Assembly (NCBI GenBank): GCA_020831635.1
Contig: JAFIGC010000020.1
Coordinates: 1 to 55,780, forward strand
Direction of reading: 5' to 3'
Length of the DNA stretch: 55,780 nucleotides
Origin: Verrucomicrobiota bacterium
Lineage (GTDB): Bacteria; Verrucomicrobiota; Kiritimatiellia; SS1-B-03-39; UBA6053
Positions 8,346 to 18,087 of the stretch are shown here, piece after piece; the stretch's first letter is position 1; the number at the start of each line of letters is the position of its first letter. Under the pieces are notes generated by a model. That model was not told the origin of the DNA. It worked only from the letters and a program-made list of their open reading frames with translations, and searched no databases. A program made the position numbers and the translations under genes.

Positions 8346-8440
8346 GTGGGTATCATACCCGCATCTCGGGGATTTGACAAGTCCCGCCGTCCGCACCCCG
8401 CGGAGAGGTCCGGGCGCATGCGTTTTTCCCTTTCAAGGTC

Positions 8441-8749
8441 TTAGCTTCGAAAGTCGTTTTTGAGGACAAACACGCGTTTGAAGATTCCGAAGGACACGGT
8501 TTTGCTTCCGTCTTTCATTAGGGAAAGCAAATGATAATCCTTGTATTCGAAGGGATAAACGCCAGCCGCGTCTTGGACGCCATGGAGAAGATTCGCGGCA
8601 TGTAGGAGCGGGTCGTTTTCAGCTTGGGCGGTGACTTTTTGGGCGATGGCGCGTTTGTGTTCCGCCTCTTCGGGTTTGGTCAGGGTAATGCCATACAGCA
8701 CCAAGGCGACAATGCCCAATTTGATGATCGTTTTGAACAAGGCTTTCAT
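8441..8749 (-). CDS. Small single-pass membrane protein of unknown function
   Basis: A 102-residue protein with one N-terminal membrane helix (about residues 7-22, KLGIVALVLYGITLT) and a basic, soluble remainder ending YHLLSLMKDGSKTVSFGIFKRVFV. The start at 8749 is set by a strong GGAGGA site 6 bases upstream. The layout, a short membrane anchor followed by a domain ending in a 'GIF..F' strand, is like DUF4359-type proteins, but I cannot confirm that. It heads a minus-strand run with the phosphatase and peptidase genes. Confidence 0.6.
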   Translation of the reverse strand: MKALFKTIIKLGIVALVLYGITLTKPEEAEHKRAIAQKVTAQAENDPLLHAANLLHGVQDAAGVYPFEYKDYHLLSLMKDGSKTVSFGIFKRVFVLKNDFRS

Positions 8750-8959
8750 TAGGATTCCTCCGGGTTGCACAGGACAAGCGCGTATCATGAACCCATTCGG
8801 CGAATTAGGAAAGAAAAATATTCGGCGACTCCCCGGGGATATGAAATTCCAGAAACGAGGCTTGAAAATTCCTTGCACGTCACGCGCTCCGTGGGTAACA
8901 CCTCAAAAGCCAGTAATCCCTCGCTCCAGACGTTGTCGACCGTAAGGTAGACCGAACCG

Positions 8960-9949
8960 ATGCTTCAGATGAAATGCAAGCGACTTTTCAAATCCCTTCT
9001 CCGCATGTCCCTCATGGCGGCAGGATTGCTGTTTTTGCTTTGGCTGGGTTTGGCCCAACCGTCGTGCCGTCGCAACGAGCTGTCCTCGATAGAGGTGGAA
9101 CCCGATCGTTTGCGGGAGGACGTGGAGATGCTGTCGATGAATTTTTTTCCCCGCGATTGGCGTTCGGAGGAAAACCTGCGCAAAACCGCCGATTTTATCC
9201 TCGAGGCGTTGGAGGCGGCGGGTGCGGAGGTGAAGCTTCAACCTCACATGGTCCGGGGACGGCACTATTGGAATGTCATTGGAAAATTCAACCCGGAGGT
9301 GGAACCGCGCATCGTGGTGGGGGCGCATTATGACGCCGTCGCCAATACGCCCGGAGCGGATGACAATGCCAGCGGGGTGGCGGCTTTGCTGGCGATTGCG
9401 CGTCTGGTCGGAGAGCGCGCCCCGGAAATGCCCTTGGATTTTGTGGCCTACGTTTTGGAAGAACCTCCGTTTTTCGGGACTGCCGACATGGGCAGCGTCA
9501 CCCATGCACGGGCCCTCGCGGAGAGCGGGGTGGAGGTGGAGGGCGTGATTGTGTTGGAAATGGTGGGCTATTTCAGCGATGAGCCCGGATCTCAGAAATT
9601 TCCCTCGCCACTTTTGCGCCTGTTTTATCCGAATCGGGGGAATTTCATCGCCTTGGTGAGCCGTTCCGATCAAGGCGCATGGATTCGCGATGTGAAGGCG
9701 GGCATGAAGGGGGCCACGCCACTGCCCGTATATTCCTTCAGGGCGCCGATCTGGGTGCCGGGCGTGGATTTTTCAGATCATCGCAATTATTGGCCGCACG
9801 GCATCCCCGCCTTGATGGTCACCAACACCGCTTTCTACCGCAACCAGGCCTACCATTTGCCGGAGGACACCGCCGACCGTCTGGATTACACCCGCATGGC
9901 CCAAGTGGTCGTGGCGGTTTTCGAAGGACTCGAATTTTTGCGGCCATGA
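8960..9949 (+). CDS. M28 family zinc aminopeptidase
   Basis: This 329-residue protein has an N-terminal membrane helix or signal anchor (residues 14-32) and a co-catalytic zinc peptidase domain. Zinc ligands and catalytic residues are recognisable: His123 in VVGAHYDAV, Asp134-Asp135 in PGADDNASGV, the Glu pair in YVLEEPP near 168, and a later DFSDHRNYW motif supplying the last His. M28 enzymes remove N-terminal residues from peptides, or act as glutaminyl cyclases. With its anchor it probably works in the periplasm. An internal ATG at 8969 is an alternative start. It is flanked by minus-strand genes and so is monocistronic. Confidence 0.85.
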   Translation: MLQMKCKRLFKSLLRMSLMAAGLLFLLWLGLAQPSCRRNELSSIEVEPDRLREDVEMLSMNFFPRDWRSEENLRKTADFILEALEAAGAEVKLQPHMVRGRHYWNVIGKFNPEVEPRIVVGAHYDAVANTPGADDNASGVAALLAIARLVGERAPEMPLDFVAYVLEEPPFFGTADMGSVTHARALAESGVEVEGVIVLEMVGYFSDEPGSQKFPSPLLRLFYPNRGNFIALVSRSDQGAWIRDVKAGMKGATPLPVYSFRAPIWVPGVDFSDHRNYWPHGIPALMVTNTAFYRNQAYHLPEDTADRLDYTRMAQVVVAVFEGLEFLRP

Positions 9950-9967
9950 AGGGCCCGCGATTCGTCA

Positions 9968-10831
9968 TTATTCCTGATTTTCCCTTGTGCGCCTTTCGAG
10001 AAATTGATTGATGGCCCGGCGCAGAATCCAGGCTTGTTCGGCGGGCGAGGGCTCATCGGCTTGGCGTTTCAAGGCCGCTTTGAAATTTTTTTCATCCTCG
10101 GGATCGGGACCGAGATTGGGGCCGGGCAGGTAGAGGACGCCGAGGATGGCGGTTTCGTAGATGGCTGCGCAGGCTTCCGGGCGGCCGGCGTTGAACAGGG
10201 GTACGCCACGGGTAATCGCGTGTTTCAACAGGGCGGAGGCGGGGTCGTCTACGCCCTCAAAATCCGGAGGTTCCCTTCCCGCCGAGGCCTCAAAAACGAT
10301 GCTTTCGATTTCCAAGTCGAAGGGGCCGTCTTTTTTATCGTAGATCGTGAAGCCGATGGATTGTATCGCATTGGGGTCAAGCGGTGCCACATCGGGGAGA
10401 TCCACGCCAAAGGCGGAGGGACGGAATGCGGAAAGGGGGAGGCTTATCACTTCCCATTCGGTATCCGAGGTGGGTCGGAAGGGGACGCGATAGGAAAAGC
10501 CGCCTTGGCGGGCGGAGGTGCGAAGATCCATGAAGTATCCCCGGTTGGTTCCCCGTATTCGAAGTAGGATCGAGCCGTTTCCAGGCATGCGGTACGAGGG
10601 GCTGTTCGAACGGATGGAAGAAAATCCACCTTGGTTTTCCAAGGAAATTTCCCCTCGAAAGTGCAGACGGCCCTCGGCGGTGATTTGTGGGCTGCCTTTG
10701 GAGCGGCCGCCCATGACGTTGTCATTCACGGCGGTCCACCTCGTGTTATCCATGGGAAACAGTTGGAGGGGATTCGCAGCGAACGTGTAAACTTGCAGCA
10801 TCAGCAGGAGCGGGGCGAGAAGGGATTTCAT
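9968..10831 (-). CDS. Secreted CIA30-domain protein
   Basis: About 287 residues with a signal peptide (residues 1-18). The central 150 residues match the CIA30 family (complex I intermediate-associated protein 30-like, a jelly-roll carbohydrate-binding-like fold): W..VND.VMGGRS near residue 33, then G..HF.GEISLENQGGFSSIR and a late IQSIGFTIYDKKDGPF strand. Bacterial members are exported and their function is unclear. The C-terminal 100 residues are helical with a CAAIYETAILGVL segment, an add-on seen in planctomycete-type proteins. A GTG two codons upstream is an alternative start. It lies convergent with the M28 gene. Confidence 0.75.
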   Translation of the reverse strand: MKSLLAPLLLMLQVYTFAANPLQLFPMDNTRWTAVNDNVMGGRSKGSPQITAEGRLHFRGEISLENQGGFSSIRSNSPSYRMPGNGSILLRIRGTNRGYFMDLRTSARQGGFSYRVPFRPTSDTEWEVISLPLSAFRPSAFGVDLPDVAPLDPNAIQSIGFTIYDKKDGPFDLEIESIVFEASAGREPPDFEGVDDPASALLKHAITRGVPLFNAGRPEACAAIYETAILGVLYLPGPNLGPDPEDEKNFKAALKRQADEPSPAEQAWILRRAINQFLERRTRENQE

Positions 10832-10889
10832 GTACACGAAACGCTTGAACCGCTCCCACCTTACAACGAGCGTTTCGACACCCGGCGAT

Positions 10890-11728
10890 TTATGGGGCGT
10901 TGAGAATCCCGGTGAGGAAGAGGGAACACAGGCCCAGATAAATGGTGACGCCAGTGATGTCCGTGATGGTGGTCAGTACGGGTCCGGTCATCATGGCGGG
11001 GTCTTTGCCCATGCGTTTGATGAGAAAGGGGAGGCACCCTCCGACGAGTCCGGCGACGAGGACGTTTACACCCAGGGCGATTCCGGCAAGGCCGCCAATG
11101 AGGGGATTGCCCTGCAGCAGGGTGGCCACCCCGGCGAAGAGGAGACCCAGGGCCAGGCCGTTGATGAGCCCGATCACCAATTCTTTGCGCACCGCGCGCA
11201 GGGGCGGGGTGAAAAAGGATTCCTCGGAGGTGCCGCCACCCAGACCCGCCAATTTTTCGGCGACATTTTCGGAGAGGATTTTCATGGCTTCGTCAAAGGA
11301 GATGACCCCGAGAATTCGTCCGTTTTTGTCCACGACGGGCAACAACATCAAACGGCGGTTGCGCAGGGCTTTGGCCGCATCGAGGGCGGGGTCATCGCGT
11401 CTTTTTCGGAAAGCCGTTGCAGGATGTCGGCCGCTTGGTGCACGGGCACAAAGGGAAAAAATTTCGCGGCGTTTTCCCCCTCCATGTTTTTGACGATCTC
11501 GGCGGCGTAGTCCGGTTTCATGGCGCCAATCACCTGGCCGGAGCGTTTGGTGGACATTTCCATCAGGCAGGGAAGCACCATTTCCGGAGGAGCTTCCATC
11601 AATAGGCTGGCCACCCGGTGGGGTGAGAGTTCGATGGAGACATGGGCGGCATCCTTGGGTCGGTTTGCTTCCAAGGCCACGCTCATCTGGCGGCGGTAAC
11701 TTTCAAGTTTTTCAGGGACCAGTAACAT
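10890..11728 (-). pseudogene. mgtE: Broken and shrunken MgtE magnesium transporter
   Basis: The first frame (11728-11348) encodes the MgtE N-terminal superhelical domain (SPHRVASLLMEAPPE...MEMSTKRSGQVIGAM..DYAAEIVKNME). The second (11351-10890) encodes a CBS half (MLLPVVDKNGRILGVIS) and the last membrane helices with the TTITDITG motif. A +1 shift near 11400 joins them: the region reads DPALDAAKALRNRR in the second frame. In addition one CBS unit and the first two membrane helices (with the GGNAGTQ motif) are missing, so the joined product would be about 280 rather than 450 residues. MgtE normally takes up Mg2+ under CBS-domain control. The deletions cannot be a sequencing error, so the gene is probably dead; the TGATG overlap of the two frames could still allow both pieces to be made. 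Confidence 0.8.
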
Positions 11729-11842
11729 GGGGTTTTCTTTTCGTATTTCAGTGCGCAAGGGAAGGTTCGAGAATGGGAATTGCTACCCACGCGTGAGGAG
11801 AAGGCAAGAGAATACGGCGATCCCAAAAACAAAGCAGGAGGT

Positions 11843-14800
11843 TCAGGGGATGAGCCGGACGGCGATGAAGTAGGTTCGCATGTCGTAACGCGGGGTTTCC
11901 ATATAGCTGGCGCCGCCGACGAATTCGAGGTTGTTGGCGAATTCCCAGCCCAGTTCGCCGCGCGCGCCCCAGACGAACATCCAATCGTCTCCGGCTTCGC
12001 GTGCGGTGCCGGCTTCGCCGCTGAGGCTGTAGCGAAAGAGGTCGGAGGCGCGCCCGCGAAGATTGAGATAGAGCATGTGTTTCTGGAGTTCCCGCGGGGT
12101 ATAGTAGAGGTCGGAATCTTCTTCGCTGTCGGCAAAGCGGGTGAGGAGGCCGGCACCGAGATAGGGGGCTTCGTTCAGGCGAAAGATGAAGCGGCCTTCC
12201 AGTTGTCCGGTGTGGTTGCCGTCGCTGCGGAAGAGGCCGTCGGCGTTCAGAAAGACATCCCAGAGGTTATGCACGCGGGAGTAGGCGTGGGCGCGGGCAT
12301 GGTCCTGGGTGATGCCTTCTCGGACGGCTTCCACGGTTTCCACGTCGCCGCGGCTCAGGCCCAGATCGAGATGGCCCCGCATGCGTTGAGAGGGAAGGCG
12401 CAGACGGGTGTCCCATCCGACGAAATTTTCCGCGTCGTCCATTTGGGTGTACCTGAGGATGGCGTCGAATTCGGTGAGTTCGTTGACATGGGTTTTTACG
12501 CCGATGCCGGTGCGCCATCCTTCTTCCTCTCCCATGCCGCGGCGGGCATGGCGGAGTTGCTCGACGGCTCCGAAGAGCTGGATGTTGGGGCTAACATAGC
12601 CGGAGGCTTGGAGGCCGCGGCGGGTGAAGTTGCGGTGATCGGAATCCACGCGGCGCAAGTAACGACCCTCCAAGGCGGGGTTGCGTTTTTGGTCGATGCT
12701 GGCGAGGTGTTCCGCTGCGGCGGTATGGTCGGGGCGGAGAAGGGCGGCCTGGTCCAGTTCCACGCGTGCCAAGGCGAAATCTCCCGCCCGCAGGGCGTTC
12801 ATGCCGCGATTGAAGGACACTTCAAAGGGATCGGCGCCCAAGGCGCGGGCTTCAAGAAACCAGTGGTCGGCCCGGGGGGCTTGATTATGCCAGTAGAGGG
12901 TTTTGGCCTTGGTGAGTCGAGCTTGGACCAGTGGATTTTTTTGGGTGAGGTGGCGCAGGAGGTCTTCGGAGGTCCAAGCGGGGGGGACGCGCTTGGCGGA
13001 AAGGGTGTCGGGGGAGGAGCCGGGAAGATGAAAGGCGGGATCGGCTTCGTTCAGGTCTTCGAGGATCTCCCAGCGTTCCGTAACTGGAAAGTGGGAAGGA
13101 AAGCGTGGCGGGCGGTGGAGAAAGGCGCGGGCCTGGTGGGCTTCGAGCCGTTGGGTCAGGTCCGGGAGGACACGATAGGGGACTTGGTCGAAAACGAGGA
13201 GCACCTGTCGGCTTCCCACGGCGGGTGGGGTTTGAAGCGCCTCGGGGTCTAGGAAGGTCCAGCCGGCTTCGCTCAAACGGTCCAACAGCAGGCCGACGCT
13301 TTCCACGGAATGGGTTCCGGGAAGCGGGCAGCGGGATATGTGGGAAAAGAGCAGGACGGGCACGGCGTCGGAGACCGGGCGTGCGGTCAGGGAACCAAGG
13401 TGGCGGAGGGCGGGTTGGAACCTGCGGTCTTCGGCCAGAGAGGCGGCGAGGAGTCGGGTGATTTCGGGATCGTCGGGATGTAGATCGGAGAGGCGTTGTG
13501 CGTGGGCGAGGGCTTTGGCGGTTTCGCCGCGAAGGGCGTGGAGGTCCCGGAGTCGGGTGAGGGCCCGGGCCTCCAAGGAGGGTTCGGAGAGGAGGGATTC
13601 GTAATGTGCGCGGGCTTCCTCGAAGCGTTCTGCCTTCATGAGGGTGCGGCCGAGCAGGAGGCGTAGGGCATTGGAGGCGGGTTGTTCCCGCAGGGCGCGC
13701 CGGGCGAGGTCGACGGCAAGGTCTCCTTCGTCAAGCTGTTCGGCCAGTTCGGCGCGGAACCGGAGAAGGGCGGGGTGTTGGGCGTCCATCGTGAGACCCG
13801 CGTCCGCGTGGTTGGCGGCTTCACGCGTGTCCCCCAGGGCCAGGGACAATTCCGCTGCATAGGCGTAGAGGTTGGGGTCGGGGGTGGCGTCCAGATGGCT
13901 GAGGAGGAGGGCGAGTGCTTCGTAGGTTTTGCAGGCCTCCGCGAGGGATCGGGCGGCGGAAAGGGTGTAGTAGGGGATTTCGGGGGATTGGGCCCGGGCG
14001 AGTTCCCAGTAGAAGTTGGATTCGGCGGGGCGGCCCAATTGATCGAGCATGTGGGCGAGATCGGCGGCCGGGGCGGTGCCGGTATCGACGCGTACCCGCA
14101 GGACTTCCATCCAATGGGTGGCGGCAACATGTTCTCCGAGGCTGAGCAGGAGTTGGAATTGGCGGATGAGCAGATCGAGTTGTTCGGGATTTTGGGCGAG
14201 GCTTTCTTCATAGGCTTTGGCGGCGGCGGCGGGGTCTTCGCCCTCCAGCGCGCGGAGTCCCCGGACGCGGGCGATTTCCCATCCCGGGAGCAGATCGAGG
14301 GGCGCGTCGGACATGAGTTTGGCGGCGGTGTCGGGTTGTTGTGCGCGTTGGGCGGTTTCGATGGCGCGGGACCACAAGGGGCGTTCGGGATCGCGCTCGA
14401 GAATTCGCAGGAGGTGCGGGAGGGCGTCTTCATGCCGATGCCGGGCGAGCAGGAAGAGGGCGTGTTCCCGCATGAGGTCGGTCACCTTGGCGGCGTGAGG
14501 TTGTTTGGGGTCTTGGAGGAGGGGGGCGTCTTGAAGCAGGGCGATGAGTTCGGGGTAGCGTTCGCATTGGTGGAGGATTTCCAGGAGCATGTCGGTTTGG
14601 GTCGGGTCGGTGTCCTCCGCGAGGTCCGCGAGAAAGGGTTGGAGGCGGGGGAGGAGATCTTCGCATTGTCCCGCCAAGGCGAGCGCGTAGCCCAGATACA
14701 GGCCGGTCAGGGGATGGCGGTCGCCTTGATCCCAGGCAAGTTCGAGGATGGCGCGGGAAGCGTTGATGCGGTTTTTGTGGATCAATTCCCGGCCAAATGC

Positions 14801-16210
14801 ACCGAGGTCGGCGTCGTCTTTGTGGGTATTGAACAAGCGTACCGCACGTTCAAGTTCGCCTTCTTCGACGAGGCGGGCGACGGCTTGGAGGAGGGTGGAT
14901 TCGCGGGGTTCCAGTCCATGGCTCAGGGCGGCGTCTAGCACTTCGACGGCTTCAAGGGTTTGGCCCGCGGCCCAAAGACTCCATCCGTAATCCCGCTGGA
15001 AGTCGATGCGCTCGGGTTGCCAGGCGACAGCGCGTTCGAGGACTTGCCAGCGTTGCCCCGGAGGTGTTGCGTCGGCCCACTGGAGGAGCAGTTGTTCGTA
15101 TTCGGTTTTCAAAAAAGCCGGCAACTCTTCGTTCTCGAGCAGGGGTTGGATGTGCGCGGCGGCCTGTTCGTGGTTGCCACGGGCCTTTTCGTGCCTCATG
15201 CGGGCGACGGCGGAGACGGTGCGGCGGAGGGACTCGTCCGGCAGGCGGTTGAAGAAGGCTTCCGCGGTTTCGGGGTCCTCTAGATCCAGGATGACATGTC
15301 CTTTCAGGGACAAAGCTTCGAGATGTTCGGGAAATTCGTTGAGGAAGATGTCGATGGCATCCAAGGCCTCCGCGTTGCGGTCATCGGCGTACTGTGCGCG
15401 GGCAATCCAGAGCCGCCACTCGATGGGTGGCGGGGCATCGGTATCTTCGGGACTCCATGCGGCTTCGGCGTCGCGGAAGCGGCCCAAACGATACAGCGCC
15501 CAGCCGCGTTCTCTGCGGATGGAATGTTGGCCGGCCAGGATTGTTTCCGCCCGATCAAGGTCATCCAAGGCTTGGTTGAGGTGTCCGCGCCGGAGGGCAT
15601 CCATGGCGAGGGCATAAGCGAGGGTCGGATGAAAGGGGTGGGGTTCGTCCCTGGCGAGATGGGCTTCCGCCGGGGCGCGGTCACCTTGGGCGAGGGCGTC
15701 GAGGACTTTGTGAATGTCGGCGATATCGGCAGTGTCGGATGCGAGTTCCAATAGCAGGCGGGCATCTACGGCGCGGTCGCTTTCCCAGAGGCGGAGGGTG
15801 TGGGAGGCGAGAGGTTCACGACCGAGGTTTTCCCAGGTTTTGGGCGGAAGGGAGGCGAGTTTTTCGCGAAGGTCCGCGCCCCGTAGCGTTTCGATCCAAA
15901 GTTCCACCCGCCATCGGTCGATGTCGGGGTCTTCGGGGCGGAGCGCCAGGGCGGTGCGATAGGCCTCGAGGGCTTCATTGCCTTTGTAGGACAACTGTAG
16001 GGCGCGTCCGTATTGCTTCCAAGCGTCGAAGGAGCCTGGGTCGGCTTTGACGGCCTCGGCGGCGGTGGTGGTGGCGGCGGCGGGATCGCCATCGGCGAGG
16101 GCGGCACGGGAGGCTTGGAGGGCTTCGCGCAAGGGGTTTGCGGACTCCTGCGCAAAGATACAGGGGGCGGCGGCCAAGAAGCCGGCGAGGATGCAGGGGA
16201 GCCATTTCAT
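11843..16210 (-). CDS. TPR/beta-barrel outer-membrane exopolysaccharide exporter (PgaA-like) with an embedded deacetylase-like domain
   Basis: This 1455-residue protein starts with a signal peptide (1-20, ending CIFAQ). Residues 25-940 are a long chain of tetratricopeptide repeats. About 1185-1455 alternate aromatic and polar residues and end in YFIAVRLIP, as expected for a 16-strand outer-membrane barrel of the PgaA/BcsC/PelB type. Between them, around 945-1040, lies VPVLLFSHIS...SVGLLLDRLSEAGWTFL...VLLVFDQVPY. This is the NodB deacetylase pattern with FDQV in place of the metal-binding FDDG. PgaA guides and exports poly-N-acetylglucosamine across the outer membrane; this protein probably does the same for this locus's polymer. 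It is nearly twice PgaA's length. Its start overlaps the upstream gene (ATGA). Confidence 0.8.
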   Translation of the reverse strand: MKWLPCILAGFLAAAPCIFAQESANPLREALQASRAALADGDPAAATTTAAEAVKADPGSFDAWKQYGRALQLSYKGNEALEAYRTALALRPEDPDIDRWRVELWIETLRGADLREKLASLPPKTWENLGREPLASHTLRLWESDRAVDARLLLELASDTADIADIHKVLDALAQGDRAPAEAHLARDEPHPFHPTLAYALAMDALRRGHLNQALDDLDRAETILAGQHSIRRERGWALYRLGRFRDAEAAWSPEDTDAPPPIEWRLWIARAQYADDRNAEALDAIDIFLNEFPEHLEALSLKGHVILDLEDPETAEAFFNRLPDESLRRTVSAVARMRHEKARGNHEQAAAHIQPLLENEELPAFLKTEYEQLLLQWADATPPGQRWQVLERAVAWQPERIDFQRDYGWSLWAAGQTLEAVEVLDAALSHGLEPRESTLLQAVARLVEEGELERAVRLFNTHKDDADLGAFGRELIHKNRINASRAILELAWDQGDRHPLTGLYLGYALALAGQCEDLLPRLQPFLADLAEDTDPTQTDMLLEILHQCERYPELIALLQDAPLLQDPKQPHAAKVTDLMREHALFLLARHRHEDALPHLLRILERDPERPLWSRAIETAQRAQQPDTAAKLMSDAPLDLLPGWEIARVRGLRALEGEDPAAAAKAYEESLAQNPEQLDLLIRQFQLLLSLGEHVAATHWMEVLRVRVDTGTAPAADLAHMLDQLGRPAESNFYWELARAQSPEIPYYTLSAARSLAEACKTYEALALLLSHLDATPDPNLYAYAAELSLALGDTREAANHADAGLTMDAQHPALLRFRAELAEQLDEGDLAVDLARRALREQPASNALRLLLGRTLMKAERFEEARAHYESLLSEPSLEARALTRLRDLHALRGETAKALAHAQRLSDLHPDDPEITRLLAASLAEDRRFQPALRHLGSLTARPVSDAVPVLLFSHISRCPLPGTHSVESVGLLLDRLSEAGWTFLDPEALQTPPAVGSRQVLLVFDQVPYRVLPDLTQRLEAHQARAFLHRPPRFPSHFPVTERWEILEDLNEADPAFHLPGSSPDTLSAKRVPPAWTSEDLLRHLTQKNPLVQARLTKAKTLYWHNQAPRADHWFLEARALGADPFEVSFNRGMNALRAGDFALARVELDQAALLRPDHTAAAEHLASIDQKRNPALEGRYLRRVDSDHRNFTRRGLQASGYVSPNIQLFGAVEQLRHARRGMGEEEGWRTGIGVKTHVNELTEFDAILRYTQMDDAENFVGWDTRLRLPSQRMRGHLDLGLSRGDVETVEAVREGITQDHARAHAYSRVHNLWDVFLNADGLFRSDGNHTGQLEGRFIFRLNEAPYLGAGLLTRFADSEEDSDLYYTPRELQKHMLYLNLRGRASDLFRYSLSGEAGTAREAGDDWMFVWGARGELGWEFANNLEFVGGASYMETPRYDMRTYFIAVRLIP

Positions 16211-18087
16211 GGTTGAATCTCCGTGGCGCGTTGAAGGCGTTTGAGTTCGGGTGGCCAGTCTTGGCCGCGTTGGTTGGCTTCGACCATGCGTTGCCAGGGA
16301 GGTCCCTGGAGGGCGGCGGGGGGGAAGGCATCGGTTTCCGACGGTCGGAAGACGAGGTGGTCATTGCTTCCGAGCGTCGGAAGTGTGTCGTCGGGGTCGG
16401 CAAGCATGTAGAGTTTCAGACCGGCGTCGCGCGCGGTTTGGTGGAGGGGTTGGGCGTTGGCGGGCAGGGCGACGCGGGTGATGAGGGTTTCGAGGGCGGG
16501 GTGCTCTCTGCGGGCTTGGATGAGGCGGTCCAGGTCGGCGGAAGCGGATTCGGCTTCGAGGACGGGGATGGTGTGCAGGCCTTTGGCGGTGAGTTTTACC
16601 CAGTCGGTGAGGGCGGCGGACAGGGAGTCGGGGGGCAGTGGGAAGAAGACGCCCACGACGTGGTCGAGTTCGCGTTGGGTGAGGGCCGAGAGATTTTCGC
16701 CGCTGAGGTAGAGGGGTTCGAGGGGCGAGAATTTCCAGTTGGAGACCTCACAGGGTTCCTCGAGGGATGTGAGGAACAGTTGGCCGGAGGAGAGGACTTG
16801 TACGGGGGTGGGGGATAGGAGGGGCGCGCCGTCGGCATCAATGCGAAGACGGTTGTTTTTGAGGAGGATTTGGTGGTGGGGGGAGGGGTTGGGTAGGGGG
16901 ATGTCGGCGAGTCGGATCATGGGGCCGCGGTTTTTTTCGTGGACTTGAATCCGATGGGTTTCGAGGGTGATGCGGATATGGGCGGGGGGACTGTGGTAGC
17001 GTAGGTGAAGTTCCAGTTTCCCACCCCGGGGGACATGGGGGGTGAAGTCCCAGCGGAAATCCGGCCAGGGTTTGGCACCGTTGAGGGAGAGGGTGGCTTC
17101 GGGGGGGAGGATGAGTCGTCGGGTTTCGGGGTGGGTGATGCCCTGGCCGCGCCAATGGAGGGGGTGGGGGGCGTCCGGTCCTTTGGGCAAAAAGGTGGAA
17201 AAGGCTTCCATGTGATTGAGGAGGTCGTGTCCGGACCAGTCGCCGCGCACACGGAGGCGGGAAAGGCGTAGGGGGTTGGCGGAATGATGGTTGAAGGAGT
17301 CGCCTTCGTCGGTGAAGGCGAGCGTGTGCCAGCGGGTGAGTTCGGTGTGGAGCAGGGAAGCGGCGAGGACGTCGGCGCCGGCGGAGCCGCCGGTATCGGT
17401 GTAGGGAAAGAGATAGGCGAGGGGAATCCCGCCCGTCCAGTATTGCAGGTCCAAGGCGGCGCGGGAAAAATCCTTGTGGAGGCGTTGGCGATAGGCCTCA
17501 TCGGATTCGGGGGCGCCGTTGATCCAGGCGCGGTGACTGAGGAAGTTGCGCCGCGTGCCTTCGGAATCGACGGGAACCTGTTGGATGGCGTCGTGTCCCA
17601 TGGAAATCAGGTGCCAGAAGGGATCTTTGGATAGACTTCGGACTTCGTTGGATTTGAGGAAATGGTTGCCCCAGGTTTTGGTAACGGAAGTGGGGAGGGC
17701 CAGGTGGGCGATCAAGCCGGTTTCCCGGAGCAGGGGGGTGGCTCGGATGACGTTGTCCTTGCGTCCGCCCTCAAAGATCAGCAGGAGGGCTTTTTCGGGG
17801 AGGGGGTGTTTGTGGCGCAGGAATTGGAGGGCGTCCTGATCGGTCATGGTTTCCCACCCGGCGTCTTGGAGGGCATGGAGTTGCTCGGCCAGTCGTTCCC
17901 GGGAGACGTAACGGGGGTCGCCGGAGTCGTTGATGCCCTCGTAGGAGAGAACGTGGAAACCCTGCCAGTGTTGCCAGATTTCGGGTTCATGGCGGGGTTT
18001 GGGGGTGGGGCGAAAGAGGAGCCAGCCCAGTCCGGCGGCGGCGGCGAGAAGAACGAGCCATTGGAACGCGATGAAAAGTTTTTTCAT
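16207..18087 (-). CDS. PgaB-like polysaccharide deacetylase homologue with altered catalytic motif
   Basis: This 626-residue protein has an N-terminal membrane anchor (residues 5-22). Residues 40-330 follow the NodB/PgaB layout: GFHVLSYEGI, RERLAEQLHALQDAGWETM, then LLLIFEGGRKDN, then MGHDAI and LFPYTDTGG. In active enzymes the FEGG position is FDDG; here the catalytic acid is Glu and the metal-ligand Asp is Gly, so classical zinc deacetylation is doubtful. A beta-rich middle (about 340-445) and an alpha/beta C-terminus (445-600) follow, in the place of PgaB's glycosidase domain but not clearly related to it. It overlaps both neighbours by four bases, so it is co-translated with the synthase and exporter. 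The start at 18087 is supported by AAGGACGG upstream. Function: polymer modification or periplasmic handling, inferred from context. Confidence 0.7.
   Translation of the reverse strand: MKKLFIAFQWLVLLAAAAGLGWLLFRPTPKPRHEPEIWQHWQGFHVLSYEGINDSGDPRYVSRERLAEQLHALQDAGWETMTDQDALQFLRHKHPLPEKALLLIFEGGRKDNVIRATPLLRETGLIAHLALPTSVTKTWGNHFLKSNEVRSLSKDPFWHLISMGHDAIQQVPVDSEGTRRNFLSHRAWINGAPESDEAYRQRLHKDFSRAALDLQYWTGGIPLAYLFPYTDTGGSAGADVLAASLLHTELTRWHTLAFTDEGDSFNHHSANPLRLSRLRVRGDWSGHDLLNHMEAFSTFLPKGPDAPHPLHWRGQGITHPETRRLILPPEATLSLNGAKPWPDFRWDFTPHVPRGGKLELHLRYHSPPAHIRITLETHRIQVHEKNRGPMIRLADIPLPNPSPHHQILLKNNRLRIDADGAPLLSPTPVQVLSSGQLFLTSLEEPCEVSNWKFSPLEPLYLSGENLSALTQRELDHVVGVFFPLPPDSLSAALTDWVKLTAKGLHTIPVLEAESASADLDRLIQARREHPALETLITRVALPANAQPLHQTARDAGLKLYMLADPDDTLPTLGSNDHLVFRPSETDAFPPAALQGPPWQRMVEANQRGQDWPPELKRLQRATEIQP

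Noticed and set aside
13682-14938. Long plus-strand open frames opposite the exporter gene (also 11780-13252, 18147-19934)
   Set aside because: Gly/Glu-rich translations are the mirror of Ala/Arg-rich TPR sequence in GC-rich DNA; no start signal or domain.
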